Position numbers and translations under genes: made by a program. Shown here piece by piece: positions 24,462-33,345 of a stretch of 49,982 bases of DNA (positions within the stretch are counted from its first letter, which is position 1; each line of letters begins with the position of its first letter). Origin of the DNA: an uncultured Clostridia bacterium. GTDB lineage: Bacteria; Bacillota; Clostridia; TANB77; CAG-508. Location of the stretch: assembly GCA_944393485.1 (NCBI GenBank), contig CALYAJ010000004.1:1-49982 (forward strand), given 5' to 3'. Below the pieces are notes generated by a model that had not been told where the DNA came from, did not search any database, and saw only the letters and a program-made list of their open reading frames with translations.

Positions 24462-26522
24462 TTATTTTGTTCCAAAAATTCTATCTCCTGCATCACCTAA
24501 GCCTGGTAATATATATCCATGTTCATTTAGTTTTTCATCAATTGCAACAGTATATAATTCCACATCAGGAAATTCTTTATTTAATCTTTCTATTCCTTCT
24601 GGTGCAGATATTATTGATAAGAATTTTATTTTCTTTACACCATCTTCTTTTAAACATTTTATTGTGTCTGCAGCAGAGCCTCCTGTTGCAAGCATTGGAT
24701 CTAAAATTAATACTTCTCTTTTACTAATATCTTTTGGCATTTTATAATAGTATTTTACTGGTTCCAAAGTTTCTTCATTTCTGTATAAACCAATATGACC
24801 TATTTTGGCATTTGGAATTACTTGTAATAAGCCATCTAACATTCCAGTCCCAGCTCTTAATATAGGAACAAATGCATAATTATCTTCTTTTAAAACTTTT
24901 GCTTTTGTTTTACATAAAGGTGTTTCTATTTCTATTTCTTCCAATTTTGCATCTTTCATAGCTTCATAACATAGGAAAATAGCAATCTCAGTTATTATTT
25001 CTCTAAATTCTTTTGTACCAGTATTTTTATTTCTTATAATTGACAATTTATGTTCTATTATTGGATTATCCAATACATTAATATTCATATTCTTTACCTC
25101 TGTTTCCGTCTTTTTTTCTGAAATACTTTCTGTCATAACTTTTGACTCTTCATTTTTTTCTTCATTAGTTTTATTTACTTCATTATTATCTGTATTTTCT
25201 TCTATTTTATTATTATCATCTTGTTCTACTTCTTTTTGCTCTTCCTTTTCATTTGGTAATAATAAATTTAATAAAATTCCTACTATTGCTGCTAAACTCA
25301 TTCCTGAAATTGTTACAGATAAATCTCCAGATACAATTGATATTGCAGCTCCTCCTAATCCTAAAACTAGCATTGTTGATGCTACTACAATATTTTTTGG
25401 TTTTCCGAAATCAATTTTATTTTCTATTAAAACTTTTAAACCATTTACAGATATAAATCCATAAAGTAATAATGAAACACCACCTAAAACAGGATCTGGT
25501 ATTGTAGAAATAATTGCTGTGAATTTACCTAAGAATGCTAAACATATTGCAATAATTGCAGCTAATCCTATTACCCATACTGATGCTACTTTTGTCATGC
25601 CTACTACTGAAGTATTTTCTCCATATGTTGTATTTGCAGGTCCACCAAGCATTCCTGCTACAAATGTTGCAATACCATCACCAAGTAATGTTCTATCTAG
25701 ACCTGGATTTTTTAGCAAATCTTTTCCAATTATAGAACTTAATGCTGTATGATCTCCAATATGTTCTGCCATTGTAACCAATGCTATTGGCGCTATTGTA
25801 AGAATCGCAGAAAAACTTGGTGTATAATTTACGAAAGGTAAAATAAAGTTTGGAATACTAAAGAACGCTGCCTCTGCAACTGGTGCAAAGTCTACTAAAC
25901 CTAAACATATTGAAGCAATATATCCAACTACTATTCCTATTAAGAAAGGAACTATCTTCAAAAATCCTTTTCCTCTAACCATAACTATTGCAGTAGTTAA
26001 AAATGTTATAAGTGCTACAATTACACCTTTCCATTCTATTTGTGTATCTGTTCCTAGACCTATTTGAGAAATTGCATTAGGCGCTAATCCTAATCCAATT
26101 ATCATAATCATTGGTCCAATGACAACATGTGGTAATAATTTATGTATCCAGTCTTTTCCAATAAAATGAATTAAAGTTGCAAATATCACATAAATTAAAC
26201 CTACAACCATAATTCCTGTCATTGCCCCAGAAATTCCACCTTTTAAATATGCTGCTGCAAGTGGTGCAATAAATGCAAATGAACTTCCCAAATAAACTGG
26301 AGACCTACCTTTAGTACATAAAATATAAATTAATGTTCCAATCCCAGATGTTGCTAATGCTACTGGAATTGTAAGTACTTCCGTTCCTGCAGAACTATTT
26401 ACTAATATTGGTACTAATATTGTTGCACCAAACATTGCAAATACATGCTGAATTGCAAGAATAATCCATTTACCAACTGTTGGTTTTTCGTTTACATCAA
26501 GCAGTAATTTTTTTTCTTCCAT
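24462..26522 (-). CDS. Uracil permease fused to uracil phosphoribosyltransferase
   Basis: A 686-residue fusion; ATG 26522 (MEEKKLLLDV) is chosen for the GGGGGGT site upstream. Residues 1 to about 415 are a UraA/PyrP-type nucleobase:cation symporter with about 12-14 membrane segments and the family signatures (AIQHVFAMFGATILVPIL, GGPANTTYGENTSVVGMTKV, TMAEHIGDH). An acidic Glu/Asn/Lys linker of about 60 residues follows. The last about 208 residues are a complete UPRTase (NPIIEHKLSIIRNK, ILRAGTGMLDG, LDPMLATGGSA PRPP loop, PGLGDAGDRIFG end), which makes UMP from uracil and PRPP. The two normally occur as separate neighbouring genes; here one frame encodes both, without a stop or frameshift. 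Confidence 0.95.
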   Translation of the reverse strand: MEEKKLLLDVNEKPTVGKWIILAIQHVFAMFGATILVPILVNSSAGTEVLTIPVALATSGIGTLIYILCTKGRSPVYLGSSFAFIAPLAAAYLKGGISGAMTGIMVVGLIYVIFATLIHFIGKDWIHKLLPHVVIGPMIMIIGLGLAPNAISQIGLGTDTQIEWKGVIVALITFLTTAIVMVRGKGFLKIVPFLIGIVVGYIASICLGLVDFAPVAEAAFFSIPNFILPFVNYTPSFSAILTIAPIALVTMAEHIGDHTALSSIIGKDLLKNPGLDRTLLGDGIATFVAGMLGGPANTTYGENTSVVGMTKVASVWVIGLAAIIAICLAFLGKFTAIISTIPDPVLGGVSLLLYGFISVNGLKVLIENKIDFGKPKNIVVASTMLVLGLGGAAISIVSGDLSVTISGMSLAAIVGILLNLLLPNEKEEQKEVEQDDNNKIEENTDNNEVNKTNEEKNEESKVMTESISEKKTETEVKNMNINVLDNPIIEHKLSIIRNKNTGTKEFREIITEIAIFLCYEAMKDAKLEEIEIETPLCKTKAKVLKEDNYAFVPILRAGTGMLDGLLQVIPNAKIGHIGLYRNEETLEPVKYYYKMPKDISKREVLILDPMLATGGSAADTIKCLKEDGVKKIKFLSIISAPEGIERLNKEFPDVELYTVAIDEKLNEHGYILPGLGDAGDRIFGTK

Positions 26523-26584
26523 TTGAAGATACCCCCCTCTTTCTTTATTTATATAATCTTTGTATATTGTTTTTTCCAATATAC

Positions 26585-26616
26585 AAAAAAAATACTAATC
26601 CATAAAAGAATTAGTA
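26585..26616 (-). terminator. Terminator or attenuator in the uraA-upp leader
   Basis: On the minus strand TACTAATTC, a six-base loop, GGATTAGTA (9 bp with one wobble pair) and eight T. It lies about 60-95 bases before the start codon of the fusion. It may end the upstream 232-residue gene (stop at 26798) or act as an attenuator. I see no PyrR-binding consensus. Confidence 0.6.
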
Positions 26617-26797
26617 CGAAAATGATAAATATTTAATTGGTTGCAAAAAAAAGCAAATTTTGCCTTAAGTCTTTTTGTATTTAATTTTAATATTTTTACA
26701 AATTTTTGCATTTTTCCACACCCTTTTACATACTATATATCAACAAATAAAAAAATACAATATATTTTTTATTTTTTATAATAAATTTAAGCTACTA

Positions 26798-27496
26798 TTA
26801 GTTAATAATATATGAAATATCATTTCCAAAGGTCATTAAACTAATCAAAAGTTCAGTTCTTTTAGGATTTAAAGAAAACATTTTTTGATATGCTTCAGTT
26901 TCAATAAATTCCTTTGCTGAATTAGAAACGATAAATGCATCATAAATGGATAAATTTATTTTAGAATTATCAAATTCCTCTTGAAATAATTCCATTATTT
27001 GTGCAATTAATTTTATAGTCGAACCATATGCATATTCGACTTCCATTCTATTTTTTATTACCGCAGTATATATATCACATTCGTGAGCTTTACTCATAAG
27101 AACAAGTGCTTCTTCATCTTGATCATTAAAAGTAAGCAATCCTACTAAATAAATAATCCTCCCTAATTCTTCTTTGATGCTCTCTAAATACTTTTTATCC
27201 TGTACCATGATATTTAATGTATTTTTAAAATTTTCAAATGGTATTGTAAAAATTACCAATTGTTCCTTTAGCCTATCTGAAGTTGAGTCTTCAGGAAGAA
27301 TTATATTAATTCCTTTCTCTTTTAAATTTTCGTTCAATACTGAATATAATTTTTCAAAAGTTTGGTCTTTTAACGGAATTTCAGACCAATAATCTTCAAT
27401 TGGCATTTTGCCCTTACCCGATTCAAAATAAATCCGTTTTTTTCTAAGTTCCATTATAAAAGCAAAAACCTCTTCATAACCTTTAATTGTCCTCAT
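26798..27496 (-). CDS. Unrecognised cytoplasmic protein
   Basis: A 232-residue acidic protein; ATG 27496 (MRTIKGYEEV) sits eight bases after AAGGAGG and is preferred over earlier in-frame starts in the leader. It is mostly helical, with stretches such as DQDEEALVLMSKAHECDIY and ELFQEEFDNSKINLSIYD. No signal, membrane segment or known motif. It has its own near-consensus promoter (27557-27586), so it is a real expressed gene. The role is unknown. Confidence 0.55.
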   Translation of the reverse strand: MRTIKGYEEVFAFIMELRKKRIYFESGKGKMPIEDYWSEIPLKDQTFEKLYSVLNENLKEKGINIILPEDSTSDRLKEQLVIFTIPFENFKNTLNIMVQDKKYLESIKEELGRIIYLVGLLTFNDQDEEALVLMSKAHECDIYTAVIKNRMEVEYAYGSTIKLIAQIMELFQEEFDNSKINLSIYDAFIVSNSAKEFIETEAYQKMFSLNPKRTELLISLMTFGNDISYIIN

Positions 27497-27556
27497 TAAT
27501 TTTTCCTCCTTTAGCATTCCGCTTATAGTGTAATTTAATAAATTTTTACGTAGCAT

Positions 27557-27586
27557 ATTATATCTCAATTCTTTTATTTATGTCAA
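27557..27586 (-). promoter_or_regulatory. Near-consensus SigA promoter
   Basis: Minus strand TTGACA (27581-27586), an 18-bp spacer and TATAAT (27557-27562). Both hexamers are perfect. It drives the gene that starts at 27496. Confidence 0.85.
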
Positions 27587-27598
27587 GTTGGCAGTTCA

Positions 27599-29215
27599 TT
27601 AGTAAAAATAATATCCTCCCATAATATTAACCGCATCTAAATTATTGCCTTTTAAAATTCTAGTTGCAATATAGCTTCTAAGACCTGTATGGCAATATAC
27701 ATATATCTTCTTATCTGTTGGTAATTTATTTATATTTTCTCTTAATTCATCTAAAGGAATGTGCACAGCATTTTCTATATGGCCATTTTTATATTCCTCT
27801 TCTGTTCTAACATCTAAAATAAAAGCATCTTCTAATTTTAATACTTCTTCCCATGTTATTGTTTCTACCATTCCATCTATTTCATTTTGGATTGCATTTC
27901 CAACCAAATTTATAGGACTTTTTGCAGATGAAAATGGTGGCGCATATGACAACTCAAAATCTGCTAAATCATCTGCTGTCATTTTATGTTTAATTGCTAC
28001 TGCTAAAATATCAGTTAATTTGTCAACTCCTTCTTTTCCCCATACCTGAGCACCTAAAATTTTACCAGTATTTTCTTCATATATAACTTTTATTGTTGTT
28101 TGTGTTGCACCTGGATAATAAGTTACATGTGAATAAGGAGAAATTATCATAGTTTTATATTTTATATTATTTTGTTTTGCTGTATTTTCATTTAAGCCTA
28201 CAATTCCTAAATTATTTTCGAATATTTTTAGTATACTACTTCCAATCGTACCTTCATACTTTCCTGGTTTATTATAAATATTATTAGCTACTACTCTTGC
28301 TTGCTTATTTGCAGGACCTGCCAATGGAATATATGTTGGCACATTAATTATAGGATTATTAACCTGAACACTATCTCCTAAAGCATAAATATCTGTATCG
28401 CTTGTCTTCATAAATTCATTAACAATTATACTTCCTTTTTCTGACACATTAAGTCCAGCATCAATTGCAAGTTTACTTTCTGGTCTAACTCCAATACATA
28501 AAATAATATAATCTACATTTATTTTTCCATTCTCTAATTTTATTTCAAGTTGATTATTATTATTTATTTCTTTTACTCCATTTTCTAATACAACTTTAAT
28601 ATTATTTTTGGTTAAAACTTTTTGTACAAATTTTGACATATCTTTATCAATAGGACCTATTAGATGATTTGCTTTTTCTATAATTGTTATTTTAGTATCT
28701 TTATTATAATTATTTATATTTTCAGCCATTTCAACACCAATATAGCCACCACCAATTATTGCTACATCTTTTATATTATTATTTTCCAAATATTCTCTAA
28801 TTTTTACTGCATCATTAACTGTCCTTAAAGTTTGAATTCTTTCATCTTTTATTTCTTTAAATGGATTAATAGGTTCTGCTCCTGGAGAAAGTACTAATTT
28901 ATCGTAATCTTCTTCATATATATTTCCATCTTTTTTTCTTATTTGTATTTTTTGGTCCTGTCTTAAAACTTTAATTACTTCTTCATTTAAGCGAACATCA
29001 ATATTAAATCTTTCTTTAAATGATTTAGGTGTTTGTAATAATAATTTATCTTTAGTTTTTATTACATTCCCAACATAATAAGGTAAACCACAATTGGCAA
29101 AAGATACATAATCTCCCCTATCAAATATAATTATTTCGCTTTTTTCATCGAGTCTTCTTAATCTGGTAGCTGTTGTTGCACCACCTGCAACTCCTCCGAC
29201 AATTAATATTTTCAT
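27599..29215 (-). CDS. CoA-disulfide reductase with C-terminal rhodanese domain (CoADR-Rhd)
   Basis: A 538-residue fusion. Residues 1 to about 440 are a pyridine-nucleotide-disulfide reductase of the CoADR/NADH-oxidase class: FAD motif VGGVAGGATTATRLRR at the start, active-site Cys42 in SFANCGLPYY, NAD(P)H motif IGGGYIGVEMAE and the YALGDSVQV FAD motif. The last 90 residues are a rhodanese domain with the catalytic Cys in YVYCHTGLRSY. Enzymes of this class reduce CoA disulfides, per- and polysulfides, or oxygen; which reaction applies is not readable here. It overlaps the Nudix gene by 4 bp (ATGA) and closes a Trx-Nudix-CoADR operon. Confidence 0.92.
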   Translation of the reverse strand: MKILIVGGVAGGATTATRLRRLDEKSEIIIFDRGDYVSFANCGLPYYVGNVIKTKDKLLLQTPKSFKERFNIDVRLNEEVIKVLRQDQKIQIRKKDGNIYEEDYDKLVLSPGAEPINPFKEIKDERIQTLRTVNDAVKIREYLENNNIKDVAIIGGGYIGVEMAENINNYNKDTKITIIEKANHLIGPIDKDMSKFVQKVLTKNNIKVVLENGVKEINNNNQLEIKLENGKINVDYIILCIGVRPESKLAIDAGLNVSEKGSIIVNEFMKTSDTDIYALGDSVQVNNPIINVPTYIPLAGPANKQARVVANNIYNKPGKYEGTIGSSILKIFENNLGIVGLNENTAKQNNIKYKTMIISPYSHVTYYPGATQTTIKVIYEENTGKILGAQVWGKEGVDKLTDILAVAIKHKMTADDLADFELSYAPPFSSAKSPINLVGNAIQNEIDGMVETITWEEVLKLEDAFILDVRTEEEYKNGHIENAVHIPLDELRENINKLPTDKKIYVYCHTGLRSYIATRILKGNNLDAVNIMGGYYFY

Positions 29216-29778
29216 TTATTTTTTCCTCCTCTAATCCTTTCATTTAATTTATTATAAATAGGAATCATATGAGGTTCACTTATCATTTTTTCTATATCTT
29301 CAATATTAATCCATTTTACACCTTTATTTTCATCTTCTTTAATATGTAAATCTTCATTTTCATCAGCTTCTATTAAATATGTACAATTTAAATGCAAATG
29401 TGTTGGCACAAATTTTCCTCTTTTAATATGACTTTGAACTGGTAAAATTTCCAAACTAGTAATATTATTATCTAATAATTTAAAATTCTTTAATCCTGTT
29501 TCCTCTGTAAGTTCTTTAATTGCAACATGCTTTAAATCTTCGTCACCATCTGCATGCCCACCAGTCCAGCACCATGAATCATATATATTATGATATACCA
29601 TTAAAACCTTAGTTTTATCTTTATTTACTACCCAATTAGATGCAGAAAAATGGCAAGTTCTATTATCTCTAGTTAAAACATCATCAAATAAATTAATATA
29701 ATATAACATCATTTCCTTATCAACTTCTTCTTGTTCATTATATGGTACATACTTTTCAATTTCAGCTTTTAAACTCAT
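29212..29778 (-). CDS. Nudix hydrolase
   Basis: A 188-residue protein with a full Nudix box, GHADGDEDLKHVAIKELTEE followed by TGL (G-x5-E-x7-REUXEEXGU with K for R). It should cleave a nucleoside diphosphate linked to another group. The N-terminal SASNWVVNKDKTKVLMVYHN and the DSWCWTGGHADGDEDL entry match clostridial Nudix proteins that resemble ADP-ribose or NTP hydrolases; the substrate is open. AAGGAG precedes ATG. It lies 12 bp after trx2, with ATGA overlap to CoADR. Confidence 0.9.
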   Translation of the reverse strand: MSLKAEIEKYVPYNEQEEVDKEMMLYYINLFDDVLTRDNRTCHFSASNWVVNKDKTKVLMVYHNIYDSWCWTGGHADGDEDLKHVAIKELTEETGLKNFKLLDNNITSLEILPVQSHIKRGKFVPTHLHLNCTYLIEADENEDLHIKEDENKGVKWINIEDIEKMISEPHMIPIYNKLNERIRGGKNK

Positions 29779-29790
29779 TATTATTCTCCT

Positions 29791-30099
29791 TTATTTTAAT
29801 AAATCTAATACCTCTTCTTTGCTAATTAATCCAACACTTCTTTTTATTTCTTGACCATTATTAAATATAACTAAAGTTGGTATTGACATTACATTATATT
29901 TTATAGCTAAATATTGCTCTTCATCTATATTTAATTTTACAAATTTTGCACCTTCATATTCTTTTGCAACTTCATCTATTATTGGTGATAGCATCTTACA
30001 TGGTCCACACCAATCAGCATAAAAGTCTACTAATACCTTTTTATCTGATTGTAAAACTTCTTTTTCAAAATTATCATTATTTACTTTTAATATTTCCAT
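29791..30099 (-). CDS. Thioredoxin (second copy)
   Basis: A 102-residue thioredoxin with FYADWCGPCKMLSP (CGPC active site), the SIPTLVIF cis-Pro region and the DEEQYLAIKY segment. It is first in an operon with the Nudix hydrolase and CoADR-rhodanese and could serve a sulfide/CoA redox circuit distinct from trxA at 19292. AGGAGG upstream of ATG. Confidence 0.96.
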   Translation of the reverse strand: MEILKVNNDNFEKEVLQSDKKVLVDFYADWCGPCKMLSPIIDEVAKEYEGAKFVKLNIDEEQYLAIKYNVMSIPTLVIFNNGQEIKRSVGLISKEEVLDLLK

Positions 30100-30131
30100 A
30101 TTTACCTCCTAAAAACTTTTTAATTACTTAT

Positions 30132-30160
30132 ACAATACTACACTATTTTTTTATTGTAAA
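30132..30160 (-). promoter_or_regulatory. Promoter of the trx-Nudix-CoADR operon
   Basis: Minus strand TTTACA (30155-30160), a 17-bp spacer and TATTGT (30132-30137). The -10 is non-ideal; the spacing is good. Confidence 0.5.
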
Positions 30161-30200
30161 TACCTTTAAATTTTGTTATTACTTTACATTTTTATCAAAA

Positions 30201-30232
30201 GCAGGTGGAGATATTTTAGTATATCCACCTGC
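30201..30232 (-). terminator. Intrinsic terminator of the helicase operon
   Basis: GCAGGTGGA (30201-30209) pairs with TCCACCTGC (30224-30232); inner bases extend the stem with one mismatch. On the minus strand it is followed by TTTTGATAAAAA. It follows the gene ending at 30266. Confidence 0.8.
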
Positions 30233-30265
30233 TTCGTCCAATTCTATATTAACAATTTTAAATTA

Positions 30266-30724
30266 TTAGCTATTATCTTTTTTAAAAAATCTCCTTATTT
30301 TAGCAAATAATTTTTGAATCCAATTATTTTCTTTATATTCAATTATCTCATTTCTTTTTTTGTCAGCATTATTTGCTTCCATATTATTGTTTCTATTTTT
30401 AAAAACATTTTCTGGGCTATATTTTTCATTTAATTCTTTTCTTTTCTGTATATTTTGTTTATCAATATATTCAAATCTTTTTTTATCTTCTTCACTTGCC
30501 CAAAAAAGCCTATATAACATTGCTAAAATATTTTTTGTATCATTTGAAAGATTTTGTTTTTCAAATGGAATAGCAATATTATAGGTAAAAGTACTATTTT
30601 CATCACAATTTTCTTCCATAAATGTTATGAATTTTTTGGGGATTTTATTATAATCGTCTAAAGAAACATACTTTAATACTTCTAATACTTCAGCATATGC
30701 AATACCATAATCTAAATTTTTCAT
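30266..30724 (-). CDS. Unrecognised small protein, last gene of the helicase operon
   Basis: A 152-residue protein whose ATG overlaps the helicase stop (ATGA-type, 4 bp). It starts MKNLDYGIAYAEVLEVLKY, a helical acidic N-terminus, followed by IPKKFITFMEENC and ending in a basic tail (IQKLFAKIRRFFKKDNS) that could touch RNA or membrane. The first part recalls short clostridial hypotheticals beginning YAEVLEVL; no function is known to me. Confidence 0.6.
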   Translation of the reverse strand: MKNLDYGIAYAEVLEVLKYVSLDDYNKIPKKFITFMEENCDENSTFTYNIAIPFEKQNLSNDTKNILAMLYRLFWASEEDKKRFEYIDKQNIQKRKELNEKYSPENVFKNRNNNMEANNADKKRNEIIEYKENNWIQKLFAKIRRFFKKDNS

Positions 30725-32565
30725 TCGTGTTCCTCCAATCCAGTAGATTTAGGATTATCCAAACCTGCTCCATTATTTTTAAAATTGACTTGTTTATTTA
30801 GTGTTTGTGAAATATTGTCTGCATTTAATCTTCCTTCTTTATACAATTCTTCACCAATTTCTTTTACAGGTACTCTACCTCTATATACATTAAGCACAGT
30901 ATCATCAATTTCATTAATTCTATCAGTAATTTTGGTCAAACCTTTTCTATACTTTTTTGGTAATGATTTTACATATTTTCTAAATTGTAACATATCATAA
31001 AATCTATCTTGGCTAGCATATTTGCTTAAAATTATATCTGGATTAACTCCACATATAATATCAGTAAATATTGCACAATTTTGATATGGTAAATATTCAT
31101 CAAAATAAACTCTTGCAATATTTTTATCAAATTCTACCCTCTTCTCTTCTAGCTCTATTCTTAATTCTTGTCTTTCCGCTTCTTTGGCATTTTCATGTTC
31201 ATCATCATAATCATCGTCATACTCATCATAATACTCGTCATCATAATAATCATCATAAGAAGATCTTAAGTGGTCATCAATAATTCTATCAATTTGTTGA
31301 TCAAAAGCATCATTTTTAATATAATCAATCGTTCGAGATATTTCTTCAAATACTTCGTCTTTATCAACTGACTCTGTTGAAAAATCAGCAATAAATTCTG
31401 CTTCATCTTCAATTGTTGTATTACCAAGTAATATATCTTTAATATTAGCACTTAATTTAATAGATAGATTTTCATTTGGAGCATCTAATAACCCATCATA
31501 TAATCTTTCTGTACTATATTCATAAGACTCTGCATATCTAGCAAATTCAGAGCAATAATATGTATATCCCTCATCAAAATATCCTTTTCTTCCTGCTCTT
31601 CCAGATAGTTGATCAAATAGGTTTTTACTAATAGGTCCTTCATAATATTTTGCAAGCTGGGCAAAAATTACGTTTTGAACTGGGAAGTTAACACCTAATG
31701 CTAGTGCATCAGTACCAACAACAGTATCAATTAAACCTTGTTCAAAACACTTCTCTATAAAAAGCTTTTCTTTAGGTAATAATCCACCATAATATCCAGC
31801 AAGTCCTTTTTTTGCATCCTCTAATATTTTGTAATTATCTATTTTATCTTGCTTTGCTAATGCAGATATTTGATCTATTTTTTCATCGTCTTGATCACCT
31901 CTTAATTTCCATAAATCATATACTATGTTGTTTATATTTTTTCTGGAAAAAGTTACAATTAAAGAATCTTTAATATCTTTTGGTTCAATATCTCCTTTAA
32001 AGAATAAAGATGTTAACCTTGAATCGTTTTCATAACACATAAAATCTCTTTCAGAAACTTTATCCGCATAATCTTTTAATTTATTAACATCGCCCAATGT
32101 GGCTGAACATAAAAGTATATTTTTAACTTTTGAATTATGTAGTGCATCAATATATGTTCTTGCTCTAGATGGATTTTCAAAAATATAATGGAATTCATCA
32201 ACAATTAATGTTGCATTTTCTATCTTTGCATATTTATTTGTATATATTTCTTGAGTACAACAAATAAATTCACAGTTTTCAGGCACATTTTTTACATCTC
32301 CTGTTTCTATCCCTACAGTATATCCTTCATCCAATAATTCTCTATATCTTTGATTTGATAAAGCTTTAATTGGTGCAGTTATAAAAATTGGTCTTTCTTT
32401 CTTTTTTAGTGCCCATTCCAAAAAAACTTTTGTCTTTCCACTACCGGTTGGTGAACTTAAAATAACATTATCTTCATTCTCAATTTCTTTTAAACATTTT
32501 TCTTGCCAATTTACATTTCCATCACCAATTCTATCATATTTACTATATTTCTCTTCTGTTTCCAT
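30721..32565 (-). CDS. Ski2/DEAD-H-type superfamily II helicase
   Basis: A 614-residue ATP-dependent helicase: Walker A SSPTGSGKTK (about 37-46), TAPIKALSNQRYRELLDEG (motif Ia), DEFH in IVDEFHYIF (motif II), SATLGD (motif III), and QLSGRAGRKG (motif VI). These Ski2-like motifs suggest RNA remodelling. The C-terminal part includes an extreme Asp/Tyr-rich stretch (YDDYYDDEYYDEYDDDYDDE) of unknown purpose. It lies between an alpha/beta hydrolase gene and the 152-residue gene; AGAGGTAATTAA leads to the start codon. Confidence 0.9.
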   Translation of the reverse strand: METEEKYSKYDRIGDGNVNWQEKCLKEIENEDNVILSSPTGSGKTKVFLEWALKKKERPIFITAPIKALSNQRYRELLDEGYTVGIETGDVKNVPENCEFICCTQEIYTNKYAKIENATLIVDEFHYIFENPSRARTYIDALHNSKVKNILLCSATLGDVNKLKDYADKVSERDFMCYENDSRLTSLFFKGDIEPKDIKDSLIVTFSRKNINNIVYDLWKLRGDQDDEKIDQISALAKQDKIDNYKILEDAKKGLAGYYGGLLPKEKLFIEKCFEQGLIDTVVGTDALALGVNFPVQNVIFAQLAKYYEGPISKNLFDQLSGRAGRKGYFDEGYTYYCSEFARYAESYEYSTERLYDGLLDAPNENLSIKLSANIKDILLGNTTIEDEAEFIADFSTESVDKDEVFEEISRTIDYIKNDAFDQQIDRIIDDHLRSSYDDYYDDEYYDEYDDDYDDEHENAKEAERQELRIELEEKRVEFDKNIARVYFDEYLPYQNCAIFTDIICGVNPDIILSKYASQDRFYDMLQFRKYVKSLPKKYRKGLTKITDRINEIDDTVLNVYRGRVPVKEIGEELYKEGRLNADNISQTLNKQVNFKNNGAGLDNPKSTGLEEHE

Positions 32566-32577
32566 TTAATTACCTCT

Positions 32578-33345
32578 TTAACTTATAAAATATTCTTTTG
32601 CTTTATTCAAGGCCTTTTCTAATTCGCCATTTTTTTTCATTCTATGATCCGCACCTTCAATTTCAAATAATTCAAAATTTGACTTATCTAAACTTATCAA
32701 TTCTTTTGTATCTTTTATAGGTGCAACATCATCTTCTGTTCCTTGAATAATTAAAATTTTATGATTATTTTTATACAATTTTAATATTTGATTTTGTTTT
32801 AACTCTTGATAAAATGAAAATTGAATATTCATGACTCTTTCAAAGCCTAATTTAGTAAAGCCACTTTCTTTAAATTTATCAAATGGTTCTCTTAATAAAG
32901 TATTTTTTAAAATCTCATCCATTTTTATTGCTGGAGCTCTTAATATTATTTTATTATACTTAGTTTCATATTTAAATAATTTAAGTAATTTAAGTAATGT
33001 AATATATGCTCCAAAACTTGTTGCAAATATATCTATTTTTATCTCATTATTATATTTTACTTTTATATAATCTTCTATACTTATTATATCATTTATACAA
33101 TTATCTATAGTTAATTTATCTGCTTCTACTTCACTTTCGCCATGCCCTGGGAAATCAAAACAAATTAGTCCAAATCCTACATCTAGCATTTTTTCAGCAA
33201 GTAAATTAATTGTACTACTTTCTTTGTCTCCACCAAATCCATGTATTGCTATAATAATCTCTTTAGGTTTACTTTCGGGCAAATACAACTTAGTAGAAAT
33301 ATTATATTCATTTAAACTTTTTATTTTAAATTCTTGTATCTTCAT
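32578..33345 (-). CDS. Alpha/beta-hydrolase
   Basis: A 255-residue enzyme with the alpha/beta-hydrolase strand order: IAIHGFGGDKESS (oxyanion region), FDFPGHGESE, and the nucleophile elbow FATSFGAYI (Ser with T and F around it; the usual first Gly is Ala). The acid is in GTEDDVAPIKDT and the His in EGADHRMKKNG. It probably acts as a carboxylesterase or lipase-like hydrolase; the substrate is unknown. Its ATG (GGAG upstream) overlaps the end of the MutT-like gene by 20 bp, so the two are translationally coupled. Confidence 0.88.
   Translation of the reverse strand: MKIQEFKIKSLNEYNISTKLYLPESKPKEIIIAIHGFGGDKESSTINLLAEKMLDVGFGLICFDFPGHGESEVEADKLTIDNCINDIISIEDYIKVKYNNEIKIDIFATSFGAYITLLKLLKLFKYETKYNKIILRAPAIKMDEILKNTLLREPFDKFKESGFTKLGFERVMNIQFSFYQELKQNQILKLYKNNHKILIIQGTEDDVAPIKDTKELISLDKSNFELFEIEGADHRMKKNGELEKALNKAKEYFIS

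Noticed and set aside
26523-26800. A PyrR-type or purine-type riboswitch before the uracil fusion
   Set aside because: No known PyrR-binding or aptamer consensus could be found by eye; only a terminator hairpin is seen.
31071-31283. Histidine-rich plus-strand reading frame
   Set aside because: It is the antisense shadow of the Asp/Tyr-rich tract of the helicase gene on the minus strand.
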